Below are positions 44,580-56,500 of a DNA stretch of 64,000 nucleotides, one piece after another. Under the pieces are notes generated by a model. That model did no database searches. It was not told the DNA's origin and saw nothing but the letters and a program-made list of their open reading frames with translations. The stretch's first letter is position 1; each line of letters opens with the position of its first letter. Made by a program: the position numbers and the translations under genes. Origin of the DNA: Corallococcus sp. (lineage in GTDB: Bacteria; Bacillota; Clostridia; Christensenellales; CAG-314); NCBI GenBank assembly GCA_023665205.1, contig JAMPEJ010000005.1:25273-89272 (forward strand). Reading direction: 5' to 3'.

Positions 44580-45512
44580 TTATTGAACGCCTTTGAGTTG
44601 AGCCGCAATTTCGTCGGCAAAATTATCGTGGCGTTTTTCAATACCTTCGCCCATTTCGTAACGGACAAATCTGTTTACTTTTACGCTTGCGCCGGTTGCC
44701 TTCTCGCACTCGGCAATAACGTTTTTAACCGCAAGAGCGGAATCGCGGACGTATTCCTGTTCCAACAGGCACACTTCCTTGTAATATTTATGGATACGAC
44801 CTTCCACCATTTTGGCAATAACCGCGTCAGGCTTGCCTTCGTTTTTGGCCTGAGCAGTCAGGATTTCGCGTTCGGAGTCCAAGTTGGACGCATCTACGTC
44901 TGCAATTGAAACAACTTGCGGTTTGCTTGCGGCAATTTGCATGCAAAGGTTAAATGCAAGTTCCTGCAAAGCGTCGGTTTTGGCGTTGCTTTCAACTTCG
45001 CACAGCACGCCGATTTTGCCTCCCATGTGGATGTAACTGGCAACAAGACCGTTTCCGTTCAACACATATTTCGTAAAGCGGCGCAAAGAAATTTTTTCGC
45101 CGATTTGTGCGGTCGCTTCCGCAATCAACACGTTGAGCGTTTTGGATTTGTCACCGAGATACGGTTCTTCCAATGCTGCCTCTACGTTTGCGGCGTTGGA
45201 CGCAAGCAAGTGATCGGCGATATTGTCGATAAGCGCGATAAATTGATCGCTGCGCGCAACAAAGTCCGTTTCGCAATTGATTTCCACGGCTACTGCGGAT
45301 TTTTTGTCGGCGGAAACAACGCACTTCACCAAGCCTTCGGCAGCCACGCGGCTTGCTTTTTTGGCTGCGCTTGCCATACCTTTTTCGCGCAAATATTTTA
45401 CGGCTTCGTCAAAATTACCGTCGGTTTCTACAAGCGCCTTTTTGCAATCCATCATTCCGACGCCCGTTTGTTCGCGAAGTTTCATTACGTCTGCACTTGT
45501 AAAATTAGCCAT
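44580..45512 (-). CDS. tsf: Elongation factor Ts
   Basis: EF-Ts is the nucleotide exchange factor of EF-Tu. The 310-residue protein has the N-terminal UBA-like domain with [19 protein letters not shown], then the core domains with [12 protein letters not shown] and the coiled-coil region. It overlaps rpsB by 8 nt. Length is typical for the long form. Confidence 0.96.
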   Translation of the reverse strand: MANFTSADVMKLREQTGVGMMDCKKALVETDGNFDEAVKYLREKGMASAAKKASRVAAEGLVKCVVSADKKSAVAVEINCETDFVARSDQFIALIDNIADHLLASNAANVEAALEEPYLGDKSKTLNVLIAEATAQIGEKISLRRFTKYVLNGNGLVASYIHMGGKIGVLCEVESNAKTDALQELAFNLCMQIAASKPQVVSIADVDASNLDSEREILTAQAKNEGKPDAVIAKMVEGRIHKYYKEVCLLEQEYVRDSALAVKNVIAECEKATGASVKVNRFVRYEMGEGIEKRHDNFADEIAAQLKGVQ

Positions 45513-46269
45513 TTGTTACCTCCTCGCCTGCAGCCTCTTCAGCCTCGTCCGCTGCAATTTCGTCGTCTTCGGGAGCGGTCATCACGGTACCTTCCTTGGC
45601 CTCGATAACTGCGCCGCTGATAATGGACGCAATGATTTTGATTGCTCCGATAGCGTCGTCGTTTGCGGGAATGACCACGTCCACTTGGTCGGGATCGCAG
45701 TTGGTGTCAACCACAGCAACGATAGGGATATTCAAAGCATGCGCTTCGGCAACGGCGATAGCTTCTTTTTTGGGATCTACGATAAAGATGCAACCGGGCA
45801 TACCTTTCATATCCTTGATGCCGCCCAAGTTAGCTTGCAACTTATCGCGTTCCTCAAGCATCTTTGCCACTTCTTTTTTAGGCAAAACGTCCAATTCTCC
45901 CAACTTTTCCATTTGGTTGATTTTGTTGAGGCGGTCGATACGCGACTTGATCGTTTTGTAGTTGGTAAGAGTGCCGCCCAACCAACGGTTATTGATATAG
46001 AACATTCCGCAACGCTCGGCTTCCGCCTTGATGGCTTCCTGCGCTTGCTTTTTTGTGCCTACAAACAACACGGGTTTGCCGGATGCTGCGATATCGCGCA
46101 CGAAAGCATACGCAAGTTCCGCCTGAGCAACCGTTTGTTGAAGGTCGATGATATGTATATCGTTACGCTCTGCATAGATATACTTTTTCATTTTGGGGTT
46201 CCATCTTCTGGTTTGGTGACCGAAGTGCACGCCTGCTTCCAGAAGTTGTTTCATTGATACAACTGCCAT
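45505..46269 (-). CDS. rpsB: 30S ribosomal protein S2
   Basis: S2 binds the 30S neck and contacts S1. The 254-residue protein has [53 protein letters not shown] and the [20 protein letters not shown] region. A short acidic C-terminal tail ([10 protein letters not shown]) follows. First gene of the rpsB-tsf operon. Confidence 0.97.
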   Translation of the reverse strand: MAVVSMKQLLEAGVHFGHQTRRWNPKMKKYIYAERNDIHIIDLQQTVAQAELAYAFVRDIAASGKPVLFVGTKKQAQEAIKAEAERCGMFYINNRWLGGTLTNYKTIKSRIDRLNKINQMEKLGELDVLPKKEVAKMLEERDKLQANLGGIKDMKGMPGCIFIVDPKKEAIAVAEAHALNIPIVAVVDTNCDPDQVDVVIPANDDAIGAIKIIASIISGAVIEAKEGTVMTAPEDDEIAADEAEEAAGEEVTNG

Positions 46270-46597
46270 TTTTCCGTTCTCCTTTTTCTTTTATTGTTTT
46301 TAACCTCTCCGCGCCGTTTTAGGAAGTATCGGATGCATTTGCGAGAATGCCCGAAATCCTATTGCTCCGCCCGCAACCAAGCGGCAAACTTGGCACAACG
46401 GACGAATATTGCGCGAATGCGAATTAAACCGCATAGATTATAGCACAACGTAAAACTTTTTGCAACAAATGTAGAGCAACTTTTTTGACAATAAGTATCA
46501 ACTTTTTAAGCCGCACTTTCTACCGTTTTTTGTACAGTTAGTTTGCTTTTACAACCAATTGTTACAAGCAAATAATTTGAATTACTTAATCACGCAG
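46270..46597. other. rpsB leader and upstream region
   Basis: About 330 nt between rpsB and the next terminator. It contains the promoter at 46437-46465 and a leader of roughly 160 nt in which an S2-type autoregulatory structure could exist, though I do not recognise one. Confidence 0.4.
46437..46465 (-). promoter_or_regulatory. Promoter of rpsB-tsf
   Basis: TTGCAA (plus 46460-46465) and perfect TATAAT (46437-46442), 17-nt spacer, on the minus strand. Confidence 0.75.
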
Positions 46598-46638
46598 AAA
46601 AACAGACCTGCGTCAAATACCTTATGCGCAGGCCTGTT
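46598..46638 (-). terminator. Terminator of the surface-protein operon
   Basis: A 12-pair stem with one mismatch (AACAGGCCTGCG with CGCAGGTCTGTT on the minus strand) followed by Ts, about 30 nt after the stop of the last gene. Confidence 0.85.
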
Positions 46639-46669
46639 GTACACGATAAATTTTTATTCTGATCGCAAA

Positions 46670-47539
46670 TCAATATTCCAAAATTTGCTCGTGCGCAATA
46701 TCTATCATATCCAAAGCCGTTTTAAGCGTGGCAAGTTCCGTCACGGCAATTACCGTAGGACGAACGCGTATCTTTGCTTTGCCCTTTTGATTAGCGGTAT
46801 TTTTCCTATACTCTTTCAAAAGATCGTTCTCCAGCGAAAACTCGGCAACCGTAACACCTTTGCGTACCAAAAGTTTCAAAATTGACTTTTTGCCTATCTT
46901 GACGTTTTCGTAGTTGCGCGTAATAGACAAAACGGCTTGCGGCTTTTGCAGCGCTTTTTGTTTAAGTTCGTCAAAGAAACTTTTTTGCTCGGCTGATAAT
47001 TCCGCATACAGTTCTTCTATGGTTTTGTTTTCTTTGAAATGTATCGTGCCGCCGTCGGACTTCTGCTCCGTCGCCTGTTCCGAAACCGTCGCAACGGGCG
47101 CAGGGCTTTCCTCCTCTTTTTTGGGCTCGTCGGAGTTTGCTCCGTTAGTGTTGTACACGTTTATTATAATAGGCTGTTGCGTGGGCTTCTCTTCCGCTTT
47201 TACAGGTTCTTCCTCCGCTACCGCAACAGGCTCGGGTTCGGGATCGAGGACAGGCTCCGCAACTTTTTCCTCGCCCATATTTACCGGCACGTAAACGGTG
47301 TTGATTTCGCGTATGACGTGCACGGGAACTTCGTCCGCCACGGCAGCGACAGGCTCGCCCTCTACCGTAACGAGAGAAGTTTGCTTGCCTTCCGAACTAA
47401 CGCTACGTTCTCGTTTTGCAAAAACGTTAGCAAGCAACAACACCAACAATATTGCGGCGACTGCAGCAACGGCAATTTCTACGCCCAGACCTATGGCAAA
47501 ACCGTTAGAAGACAACAAGCAGATAAATTTATCCAACAT
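46670..47539 (-). CDS. Membrane-anchored protein of unknown function, coupled to the giant surface protein
   Basis: A 289-residue protein: a membrane helix near residues 18-40 (GVEIAVAAVAAILLVLLLANVF), then a long E/P/V-rich linker (about 45-165). The C-terminal globular domain (about 170-289) contains LSAEQKSFFDELKQKAL, KKSILKLLVRKGVTVAEFSLEN and a closing KIRVRPTVIAVTELATLKTALDMID. The same domain pattern seems to recur in the gene at 58412-59143. Its ATG overlaps the stop of the giant gene (TAATG), so the two are translationally coupled. I do not recognise the domain. A role at the membrane with the surface protein is inferred from linkage. Confidence 0.7.
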   Translation of the reverse strand: MLDKFICLLSSNGFAIGLGVEIAVAAVAAILLVLLLANVFAKRERSVSSEGKQTSLVTVEGEPVAAVADEVPVHVIREINTVYVPVNMGEEKVAEPVLDPEPEPVAVAEEEPVKAEEKPTQQPIIINVYNTNGANSDEPKKEEESPAPVATVSEQATEQKSDGGTIHFKENKTIEELYAELSAEQKSFFDELKQKALQKPQAVLSITRNYENVKIGKKSILKLLVRKGVTVAEFSLENDLLKEYRKNTANQKGKAKIRVRPTVIAVTELATLKTALDMIDIAHEQILEY

Positions 47540-50500
47540 TATTCGTTGCCCTCCTTACGTTTTTTCCTGAAAATTACTATTACGGCGATAACGAGAGCCA
47601 ATGCTACCAATCCGCCGATCACTACGCCCGCGATCCATCCTGCATTGTTGGGAGCCGGCGTTGTGATAACAAAGTTAGAGAAACGATCCGTTTCAAACAC
47701 CAAATAATCGCCGTCGCGCGTAGCGTTTAGATCCTCAGCCACGCCGTCTTCGTTGATAAAGAACACGTTGAGCCTGTCTTTATCGTGCAGTTCTTCCGGA
47801 ATCAGCAAACGAATAACGTATTTGCCGTCCGCGCTGATCGGATTGCCCGTTTTGCTGTCGGTAAAGGTGATTTCGTACGCTTGACCGTATTCTTGTTTGA
47901 CTTTGCCGATATAACCGGTAAGGTTTGCAATTTTGTCTTCGTCTTCGACTTTAGTGATATTGAGCACGCCGTTTGCAGCAACGCCCTTGTCGGGATCTTT
48001 ATTGCTTATTTCGCCCATGACGACGCCGTTTTCGTCGGCGGGGGTACTTGCGCTTTCCACATTGACGGATGCAGCGATAAGAATATATACTTCACCGTAG
48101 TTGACGGCGCCGTCAACGGAAAGTTCGGGAATCACCGCTTTTATCAAATAGGTTTCGCCGGCTTTCCAAGTGCTTGCCGCTTCCAGCGTATAGGGTTGCC
48201 AATCGTTTGTCGCTTCGTTCGCAAGATAGAAGCATTGCAATCTGTCTGCGCCGAACAAAGCGTCCACGCGAACTTCAACCGGAGTAGCGCCCTCTTTCCA
48301 ACTGCTGAAATACACTTTATCGATCTTGTTTTCGGCAGTTTCTACCGATATTTCGTACGAATAGGAAAGTTCCAAGCTGTTTCCGCCCTTCACAAGGTTT
48401 ACGGTCAGTTCTATTTCGTACTTGCCGACATTGACGATAAGTTTGGAAACTTCCGTCGCGCTCGCAATAGCGCCGTTTACGGTGTAAGTAACCGTAACTT
48501 CGTCGGGTATTATTTCGGCGTCGCCGAACATTATTTTGTAGCCGGAAACGCGATAATCGACCGCATTGCCGGTGTAAGTTACGTTAGTTTCCGGCGTAAC
48601 CACGTCCGCCAACGCATAACTGTCGGGAGCCATCATCACAAACGTAGCCGTCACGTTGTCAGGCAGTGCGTAACGTTTTGAAAATTCGCTATCGGGATCT
48701 GCAAAGGCAAATTTTGCAATTATCGTATAAGTACCCCAAGTGCTGAAAGATTTTACCGAGGTGCCGTCTTCCAACGTAAACGCAACGGTCAATCCGTATT
48801 CGGCAAGCGTTTTGTTGAGGCCGCCGTTTGTAACGCGCGGTTCGGGGATATTGTACGTTGCGCCTTGTTCCAAAACGGCCTTTTTGTCTTCAAAAGAGAT
48901 TTCCAACTTTTCCTTTGCCTTTACCGTAAACGTCAGGCTGTCGGAAACGTCAACAAACTCCACCGTCAACACGTAGGTTCCTGCCGAAGTAAACACGAGA
49001 CGGTAATCGTTGACCGCTTCGCCGTTCAAAGTCAGTTTGAACATTCCATCGTCGATTTTGTAAGTCTTTGTTCCGATAGATTCCTCCACGTAGGTCACTT
49101 TAAGGTCGATGCTCTCCGCCAAAAGTGCGGTAAGATTGTAGACGGAGTTTTCGTAAAGTACAAGTCCTTCCAATTCGGTTTTTTGCAAAATCTCGATAGT
49201 ATCGGGAACGCCGGGAATAACGTTGCGACGGAAACTGCCGGTAATTTCTTTACCGCCTACCGTATAGAAACAGTCTACTTCGATATACGTTTTTTGCACG
49301 TCGTCCGTGCGAACGGTATAACTTTCCGCCGGCCATGTACCTATCTTCATGGTGACGGAAGATTTATCCAGCAGGTCTCGACGACCGAACAGTTCGCCGT
49401 TTTCCTTTTGGAAACTGTCGTACACCAAATACACGTCGATACCTCTGCTGTTAAACGTCATGCCGCGCAGATAGTTATTAGTGGCGGAAGAACCGAACTC
49501 AAAGCCCAATTCCCTGACCGTTTGAGCAAGCACCGTCAACGTAACCGTGCCGTTTACGACTTCAAAATTTTCAATGTCGGAAGGGGTAAACAGCCAATTT
49601 GCAGAAACGCTGCCTACGGAAGAAAGTACGGACGCGTCGCTTGTAAAGGCCATAGAACCGTCTACTGTTCCCAGACTTTCCGCTTGCGCCGTGTAAGCAA
49701 GTTTGTCGTTACGCAATGCTCCGTTATTTTGATACGATACGTTGATTTTGCCGTCCACGGAATATTGTTCGTACGTTACGCCTGTAACTATGGGCATAGC
49801 TTTTTTGATAACAAACGCTTGTTCTGTGTTCTTGGCGCCCTGCAACGTATAGTTGGAGTTGACCTCTTTTACCGCTACGCGGTATTCGCCTGCATTTTTG
49901 GCTTCGGCAACGTCGACCCATGCGCCGTCTATCTTTCTTTGAATTTGATACTTAGCGCCGTGATCGTCGCCGGCTACTGCTACTTGCGGATTAGCAACGG
50001 GAGCAAAAGCCGCATTTGCGTAGACGTAAGTAACCTTTCCGCCCGACACCGTTGCTCCGTCGGTATTCCACGTAAAATTGAGTACCGCGGGTTTGATTTC
50101 CCAATCCTTAGAAAGATTATCCTCGCTTCTTGCCAACTCGTAGTTGGTTTGCGCCCACTCGGTAAGAGCGGAAACCGCTGTGTAATTGCCTGCCGCCGTT
50201 TGGTTTAAGCCCATTGCTTCTACGTCCAAAAGCATGGTTTTACTGTCCCCGCCCACGCCGAAAGCCGTAGCGGCAAGGCTTTGCATTTTACCGTTGTAAG
50301 TAAACGCGCCGGAATAGTTCCAACTGACGGAAACCTGTTTTTTATCTACGCTAAGCGCCAACGTAACGCTTGTTGCGTCAAAGGAGTAGTTAGCGATTTC
50401 CTGTGCGCGCAGCGTATACGGCGTGCCGTTGGTGGCGTTTTTAACAACTGCGCCGTCGGCGTAAACAGCGGCTTTCAAAGTGCCGTCGTTTCCCAAACCG

Positions 50501-53500
50501 GTAAATATCAGACGGAGTTCGTATTCCGCACCTATATACGTAAGGTTTGAGGAAATATCCTGCCAAATACCAAACGAATCCTTATATTGCCACACGATAT
50601 TGCGGTCTGTGTCGTCGCCCTTTACCAAGTACGGATCTACCGTGATATCCGCAGTCGTTGCAACTCCGTCTTTTACAGCATAGTTAGCGTCGCCCAAAGA
50701 ATCGAAGGTCAGCGTGTAATCGCCTGCGGCAACAACCGCTCCGCCGTTTGTCGCTTTTAGTCCGTCTATTTTTATCAAATTACCGAATACGTCGACGTAG
50801 TAAACGCTTACGTCATTTAGAACGTTTTCGCCGCTGTACGTAAGCAACGTTGCAGCAAGATCCGTGCCGTCAAGACCGTTAGTACTGTTGACTTTCCAAA
50901 CCAGATCCACTTGCTTGGGCAAGACGGATATACCTGCGCTTTCGGTAAACGCGTAGTTTGCCGATGGACTTGTAGCCGTCAACGTATAAACGCCGCAGTT
51001 TTTAATTTCCGTAGCCGCAATACCGTCAAGCTTCAACGAAGGTATGGCATAGTGACTGCCGGTGTTGTTTACGCCTTCGAAATACAGACGGAACTCGTAA
51101 TTTCTGCCGAAAAATACAAACTCGTCCGCGTCGGTCAAATTTTTGTAATCCACGTCGGATTCGCCGGCCTTTTTCCATTGCCAGATAAGTTGCACTCCGC
51201 TTTCGCCGTCCACAGTTAGAGCGGTTATTTCTACAGTTGCAACAACTCCCAACAAGCCGATTTCTTTGTAGTTATCGGTACCGGCAACTTCTACGTATGC
51301 GTACACTTTGTAACGTCCCACGTTCAAAAGTTGAGTTCCGTCGTATTCCACTGCGTCGGTTGCAAACGTGCCGTTTACGCTGCCTACATAGTAAGTCACT
51401 TTGAACGTTACGCCCTCTACCGCCAATTTGGAGAATGCGTCAACTATACCGAAATTGTTTGAAGCATTAGCCAATACGGGCAGGTGATTCGTTCCGTCAA
51501 ACACTACGTTTAACGCCGCGTTTTCAAACGCTACGCCGGAAACGTCGAAGGACGATTGACCGACTTTGACGCTGATTATGCCGTAGTTACCGTAACACTC
51601 CACCCAAATGAGGTAATTGTTCGTTACTCTGTTAAAGGTCTTGAAAGGTTCGCCCTTGACGGTGCCGTTTGTTTCGTAGAAAGTGCAAACGGAGAAATCT
51701 TTTACAATTTCGTCGCCGTTAGCGTAATGAATGACAACGGACAAATTATCGACGTCCAACTTACCGCCGTAAACGTATGCATATCCTGCCGTTGCGTGAG
51801 CAAAATCCACGCTTTTTACGTCGCCGTCGGCAATAGAGAACAAAATAGTAACGTCGTCGATCGTTCCGTAATTATTGGACAATTCCGCATTGTTTACAAA
51901 CTTGACAGATGCCGTAACGCGGTACTTACCGGAAGAGGAGAAACCGCCGTTTTTAAGCACCGTTGCGGTGATATTTTCCCAACTGCCGTCATTGCCGAGT
52001 ATCAACTGACGCTCAAACTTGTAGGACACTTCAAAAGTCGCCGCATCCAGTTGCATTTGAGGCAAATAGTTGGCTTGAGGTACGAATGCCACCGATTGAG
52101 ACTGATACATACCGTTTACGCCTGCGTCTTTGTTTAATTGCGTTTCGTCAAAGACGTATTTTGCGCGGTTTACCGTCAAGGTCGCGACCATATCCTCTAT
52201 GGGATTGTAGTTGGAATCGCTGTCGGCAAAAGTAGCCGTAACAACATAGATACCTGCCGCAATAAATCCGTCCGGAGCAATACCCAGTACGTCCAATGCA
52301 AACATCGGATCCCACGGGGTAAATTCTACGGTGTAGGTTACCGTAACTCCCAAAGGAAGCGTACCGTTTACACCGAACGCGTGCGCTTCTCCGTCGTAAG
52401 TAAACGTGTCGTTGGCAAAACTTATTCCGCGCATATCGCGGTCGGCTTTTTCTATATTCCAATGCTGCATTGGCAATCCGTTTGCCAAAACGTAGTTGCC
52501 TGCCAGCGTTCCTTCAAGGGTTTCCGCCACGGCGAGATATTCTCCCACTTCGCGAGCGGTATAAAGTACGTTGCCTGTTGCGTGCTGCGAAAGCGCGATC
52601 GTTACACCCGTTCTGTCTGCGGTAAGTACGTCAGCAGAAGTTGCAACCACGCGGAAGTTTGCCGTGTTAAATACCACCCCGAGCGTTCCGTCGGAAGCCG
52701 TGCTTGCGGAAACCGGTCTCCACAAACCGGATATGTTCGTTTCTACGGAAAATTTAAGGTCGTTTATCTGTTTGGGCAAAATTTCCAAATTTGCAGAAAG
52801 CGCATCCGGCAAATTGTAGTTGCCTATATCTTTTACAAACTTGAAAGTTGCCGTAACTTTGTACGTACCGGCATTTTTGGCGGAAGCCAAAATCTGCGAA
52901 GATGCGCCTGTAAGAGCGTACGTATAGGTTGCCTCTACTGTACTGCCGTCGGGCAAATTGAACCTGCTGTTTGTAACGGTCGTACCGTTGACCGACATAG
53001 CCACCGTGTGCAAAGTTCCGTCGTAAGTAGCCGTCGAGTCGGACAACGCAGCCCCCACGAAGTCGGCCTTTTGCATTTGAACTTCCGCAACGCCTTGGCT
53101 TGTCGTAGAAGTTTGTCCGTCGCTTGCAAGCAATACGCAAACGTAAGTGCCGCTTTGGGCAACGGTCGTTATTCCGTCGTAGAAGGCCGGAGTGGAAAGA
53201 GGCAGAGAGGTGCCTGCACCCACCGTACTGGACGACACGGGCGTAGCGCCGGCAGGCACGACGTACTCGCCGTAATGCTCGCTGGTTTCGTCGGTCACTT
53301 TTTGCCAGCCTTCCTCAACCTTGTACCAACGGTAAATAAGATTGATGTTTTGCTCCGCGTCCTGATACTTGATGTAAGGTACGCCGGAAAGAGTTATTTT
53401 GTTGCCTGCGCCGTACACGCAGTTGTTGTTGCCTACGGTCACCACCACAAACTGAACGCTTGCAATGTGCCATTTTGCGTAAAGAGTTACGTTTTCTTTG

Positions 53501-56500
53501 GCGGTTACGGTGTATTCGCTTGCGCCGTCTACGGGAGTGTACACCGCCGCTCCGTCGGGAGTTTCCGCCCAACCCAAGAATACGTAGTTGATTCTAGCGG
53601 GGTTAGCAATAGAAATAGTTTCGCCGGTCAATCCCTCCGCAGTGCGTACGGCGCCGCTGCCGGCATAATTGTAGTCCAAATTGACGGTTTGATCCTTTGC
53701 GCGCCACTGAGCGTAAAGTTTTGCGTGCTGTGCCCGTTCTACAAAATCGGACAGAGAGTTATCGTTCAAAACAAGCCAATCGCCCTCGTCGTTTTGATAT
53801 TGCCAGTTCAAAAAGTTGTAGCCCTCGCGAGATACGTCGTTTGCGGTAGGCAAGTTTAGCGACGCGGTTGCTATCGTATAGGAAGTGCTGCGCGATTCGT
53901 AATTGCCGGTGGCGCGTCCTCCCGCCAAATCGTAGTCGATGTTGTAAACCTCATACTCCAAGATGACGGCTATTTCTATCTCCGTCGTACCGGAAAGCGG
54001 TTGCACCACGTACACGTTGCCGTTGCGGAAGTTGTTGCCTGCAACGGTAACTGCGTTTGCAGTGTTGCGGTCGATTTTGTAACCCGCTTTTGGCAAAACG
54101 GTTATCTCCACACGGTCGCCGACTTTAACTTCGGCAAATTCGTCGCTTTCCTCGCCGTTTAATACAATACGAATATCGGCCTTATCGTAGAAAATATCTT
54201 CAGGCAAAGTAAACGTATAAGTTTCCGGGATCCAACGCGCGTACAACGTTTGCGTAGAAGAAAGACGGATGGGGTCTCCCTCTTTTACTTCAACACCGTA
54301 CACTGGATCGTCGTACCAACCCGCAAAAGTGTAACCGTTGCGAGCCGAAGGCGCCGTAAGAGCGGGATACGTACCGAAGTTAGTTACGGAAATTTTTCTG
54401 AATATGTTGGACGATCCCTTATTGGAATCGAACTGCACGGTTATCTTTGCATGTTTCCAAACGGCAACAAGCGTGATATCCTGCGCATAGGAAGAATCTA
54501 TGTAGGAAACCGTCTTGTCCGTACCGCGTATTTGCCAGCCGACAAACGTAAAACCGCCGGCCGTCGGTTTGGGCAAAGGCAAAGCCCCGCTCGCAAAAGA
54601 TTCCGCAGAATATTGTTGACTTAAAAGGTCGGAGGACGGTTTGCCCCAGCCGTGCAGCGTGCCTGAATTAACATCGTCGCCGGTCATGCCTACGTTGTAG
54701 TCGTAGTATATCGTATACGTCACCACGTTCCACTTTGCGTAGAAATACAAATCCTTGCCGTCAACAGCCACGGGCCAACTTGCGACGGGGTTTTTGTACT
54801 CTGCGTCCAGATACCAACCGTCAAAGTTGTAGCCGTGCAAAACGGGGTCCTGCTCGGGGCGCGCAACCGTGCCTTCCATAAGCGCTTCCGTCGCGTACTT
54901 GCCGGAAAGACTGCCGCCGCCAAGCATCCAGTTTATTTTGTAAGTTTGGCGAGCGTAATATATCAGCAAAAGAGTGCTACCGTCGCCCTCTACCGCCTGA
55001 CCTTGATAACGGCTCACGCAGCCTTCAAGGGTTGCTTTCGCGGCAAAGCCTACGCGCTCGGACACTTCCGCACTTACCAACGTTCCCGCCGTCGCAGTAA
55101 CTTCCGTCACTTCCACTACCGTTGAAGGATATCCGGAAACGCTCCAAGTACCGTCCGCGGCTTTAGTAAGGCCTTCGCGTATCTGCGCTTCGGTAAGTAC
55201 CGTGCCGTCCATCGCCTGATAAACGTGCGCAACCTTGTAGGTTACGGTTTGCGCTTCGTAACCGACGTAAACGTCCAAGTTGCGCGTGTTATTGGCGCCG
55301 TCCACGGTGTTAGTACCGTCCACGACGACGCTTGCCGCATTTATTTTATTGGTTCCTACGCCGTTAGTTACGTCGTAGCCGTAATAGTATGCCTTGGTAT
55401 AACCCGCATAATTAGCCAAAGTTCCGTTTTTGTCAGAGTCGCTTGCAAAAGTAAATACGGCTCCGAAATCCAGTTCGTATTTTTCGGTAGAGATTATTTT
55501 GCCTGCGTGTACGCTGCTTTCTTCCACCTTTTTGTCTATTTCTTTAACAGTTACGGTAATTTGCGTAGGAACGATCGAAAGTTCCGCCGTAGCTGCCGAG
55601 TAGTTGCCGCTGGACGGAGTAAACACAACGGTTGCGTTAGTTAAACCCTTTGTCACCGCCGTGTCGGGGAATTGCCAACTCCACGTGCCTTCCACCGTTT
55701 TACCGTCTGCAACGCAATACGCCGAGCCGCCGGTAAAGGTTGCTCCGCTAGCCGCAACTCCGAACGCGTGGTCGGAAAGTTTTTGCCCCACATATATTTT
55801 GTTTGCAGCCGTCGGCAAAGTAAGGGTAAGTTCCGCAGGAGTAACCGTTACCGTCAAAACTACGTCGTCTGTATTTTGGTTAGTAGAACCTTCCCAACCG
55901 TAGAGAGCCTTGTATTCTTCTTTTATAGCAAGAGTTACGGTATAGGTTCCCATGTCCGTTGCAGTAACCGCCGTGCCTGCAGCGTTCCAAGCAAGTCCGT
56001 CGGACAAACTAGCCGTAGCAATTGCTTTCCAATCGTCGGTGTAGCCGCCGATAGCAAAAGACAACGCCGCGCCGGTGTACGCAAGTTCCGTTGCGCCTGT
56101 AAGCGTCAACTTGGGCAAAGCGGTAAAGTTCAGGGTAAAGTTTGTAGTACGGCTTGCGTCCGTTCCTTGAAGATCATAGTTTGCCGTTTGGTATTCCGTG
56201 TACGTTCCGTCGGCATTTTTGGTTGCCAAAATTGCCGTAGCGGAATACGAGCCTTTGAATTTCGGCAATTTGTCCGCTTCGGCGGCAAGATCGCCCACAA
56301 TCGTAGTCGGATACGTCGCGCCGCCTGCGGGCGTACCGCTTATTTTAACGGCTATTTGCGGCGCAGTCGAGTCATTCGCCACAAACGACGTTGCGCCGGC
56401 CAATACGGGCAATTGAAGCCCCGAAGACGTACTGTACACAGGTGCCGCAAGTTGAATATTTCTGGGAGACACCGTCAGTTTGAACCAACGCACGGTGTCG

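Noticed and set aside
48865..53859. Several 200-570 codon plus-strand open frames opposite the giant surface gene
   Set aside because: They mirror the repeat-rich coding sequence, are rich in Arg, Cys, Tyr and Val as expected of antisense frames, and lack binding sites.
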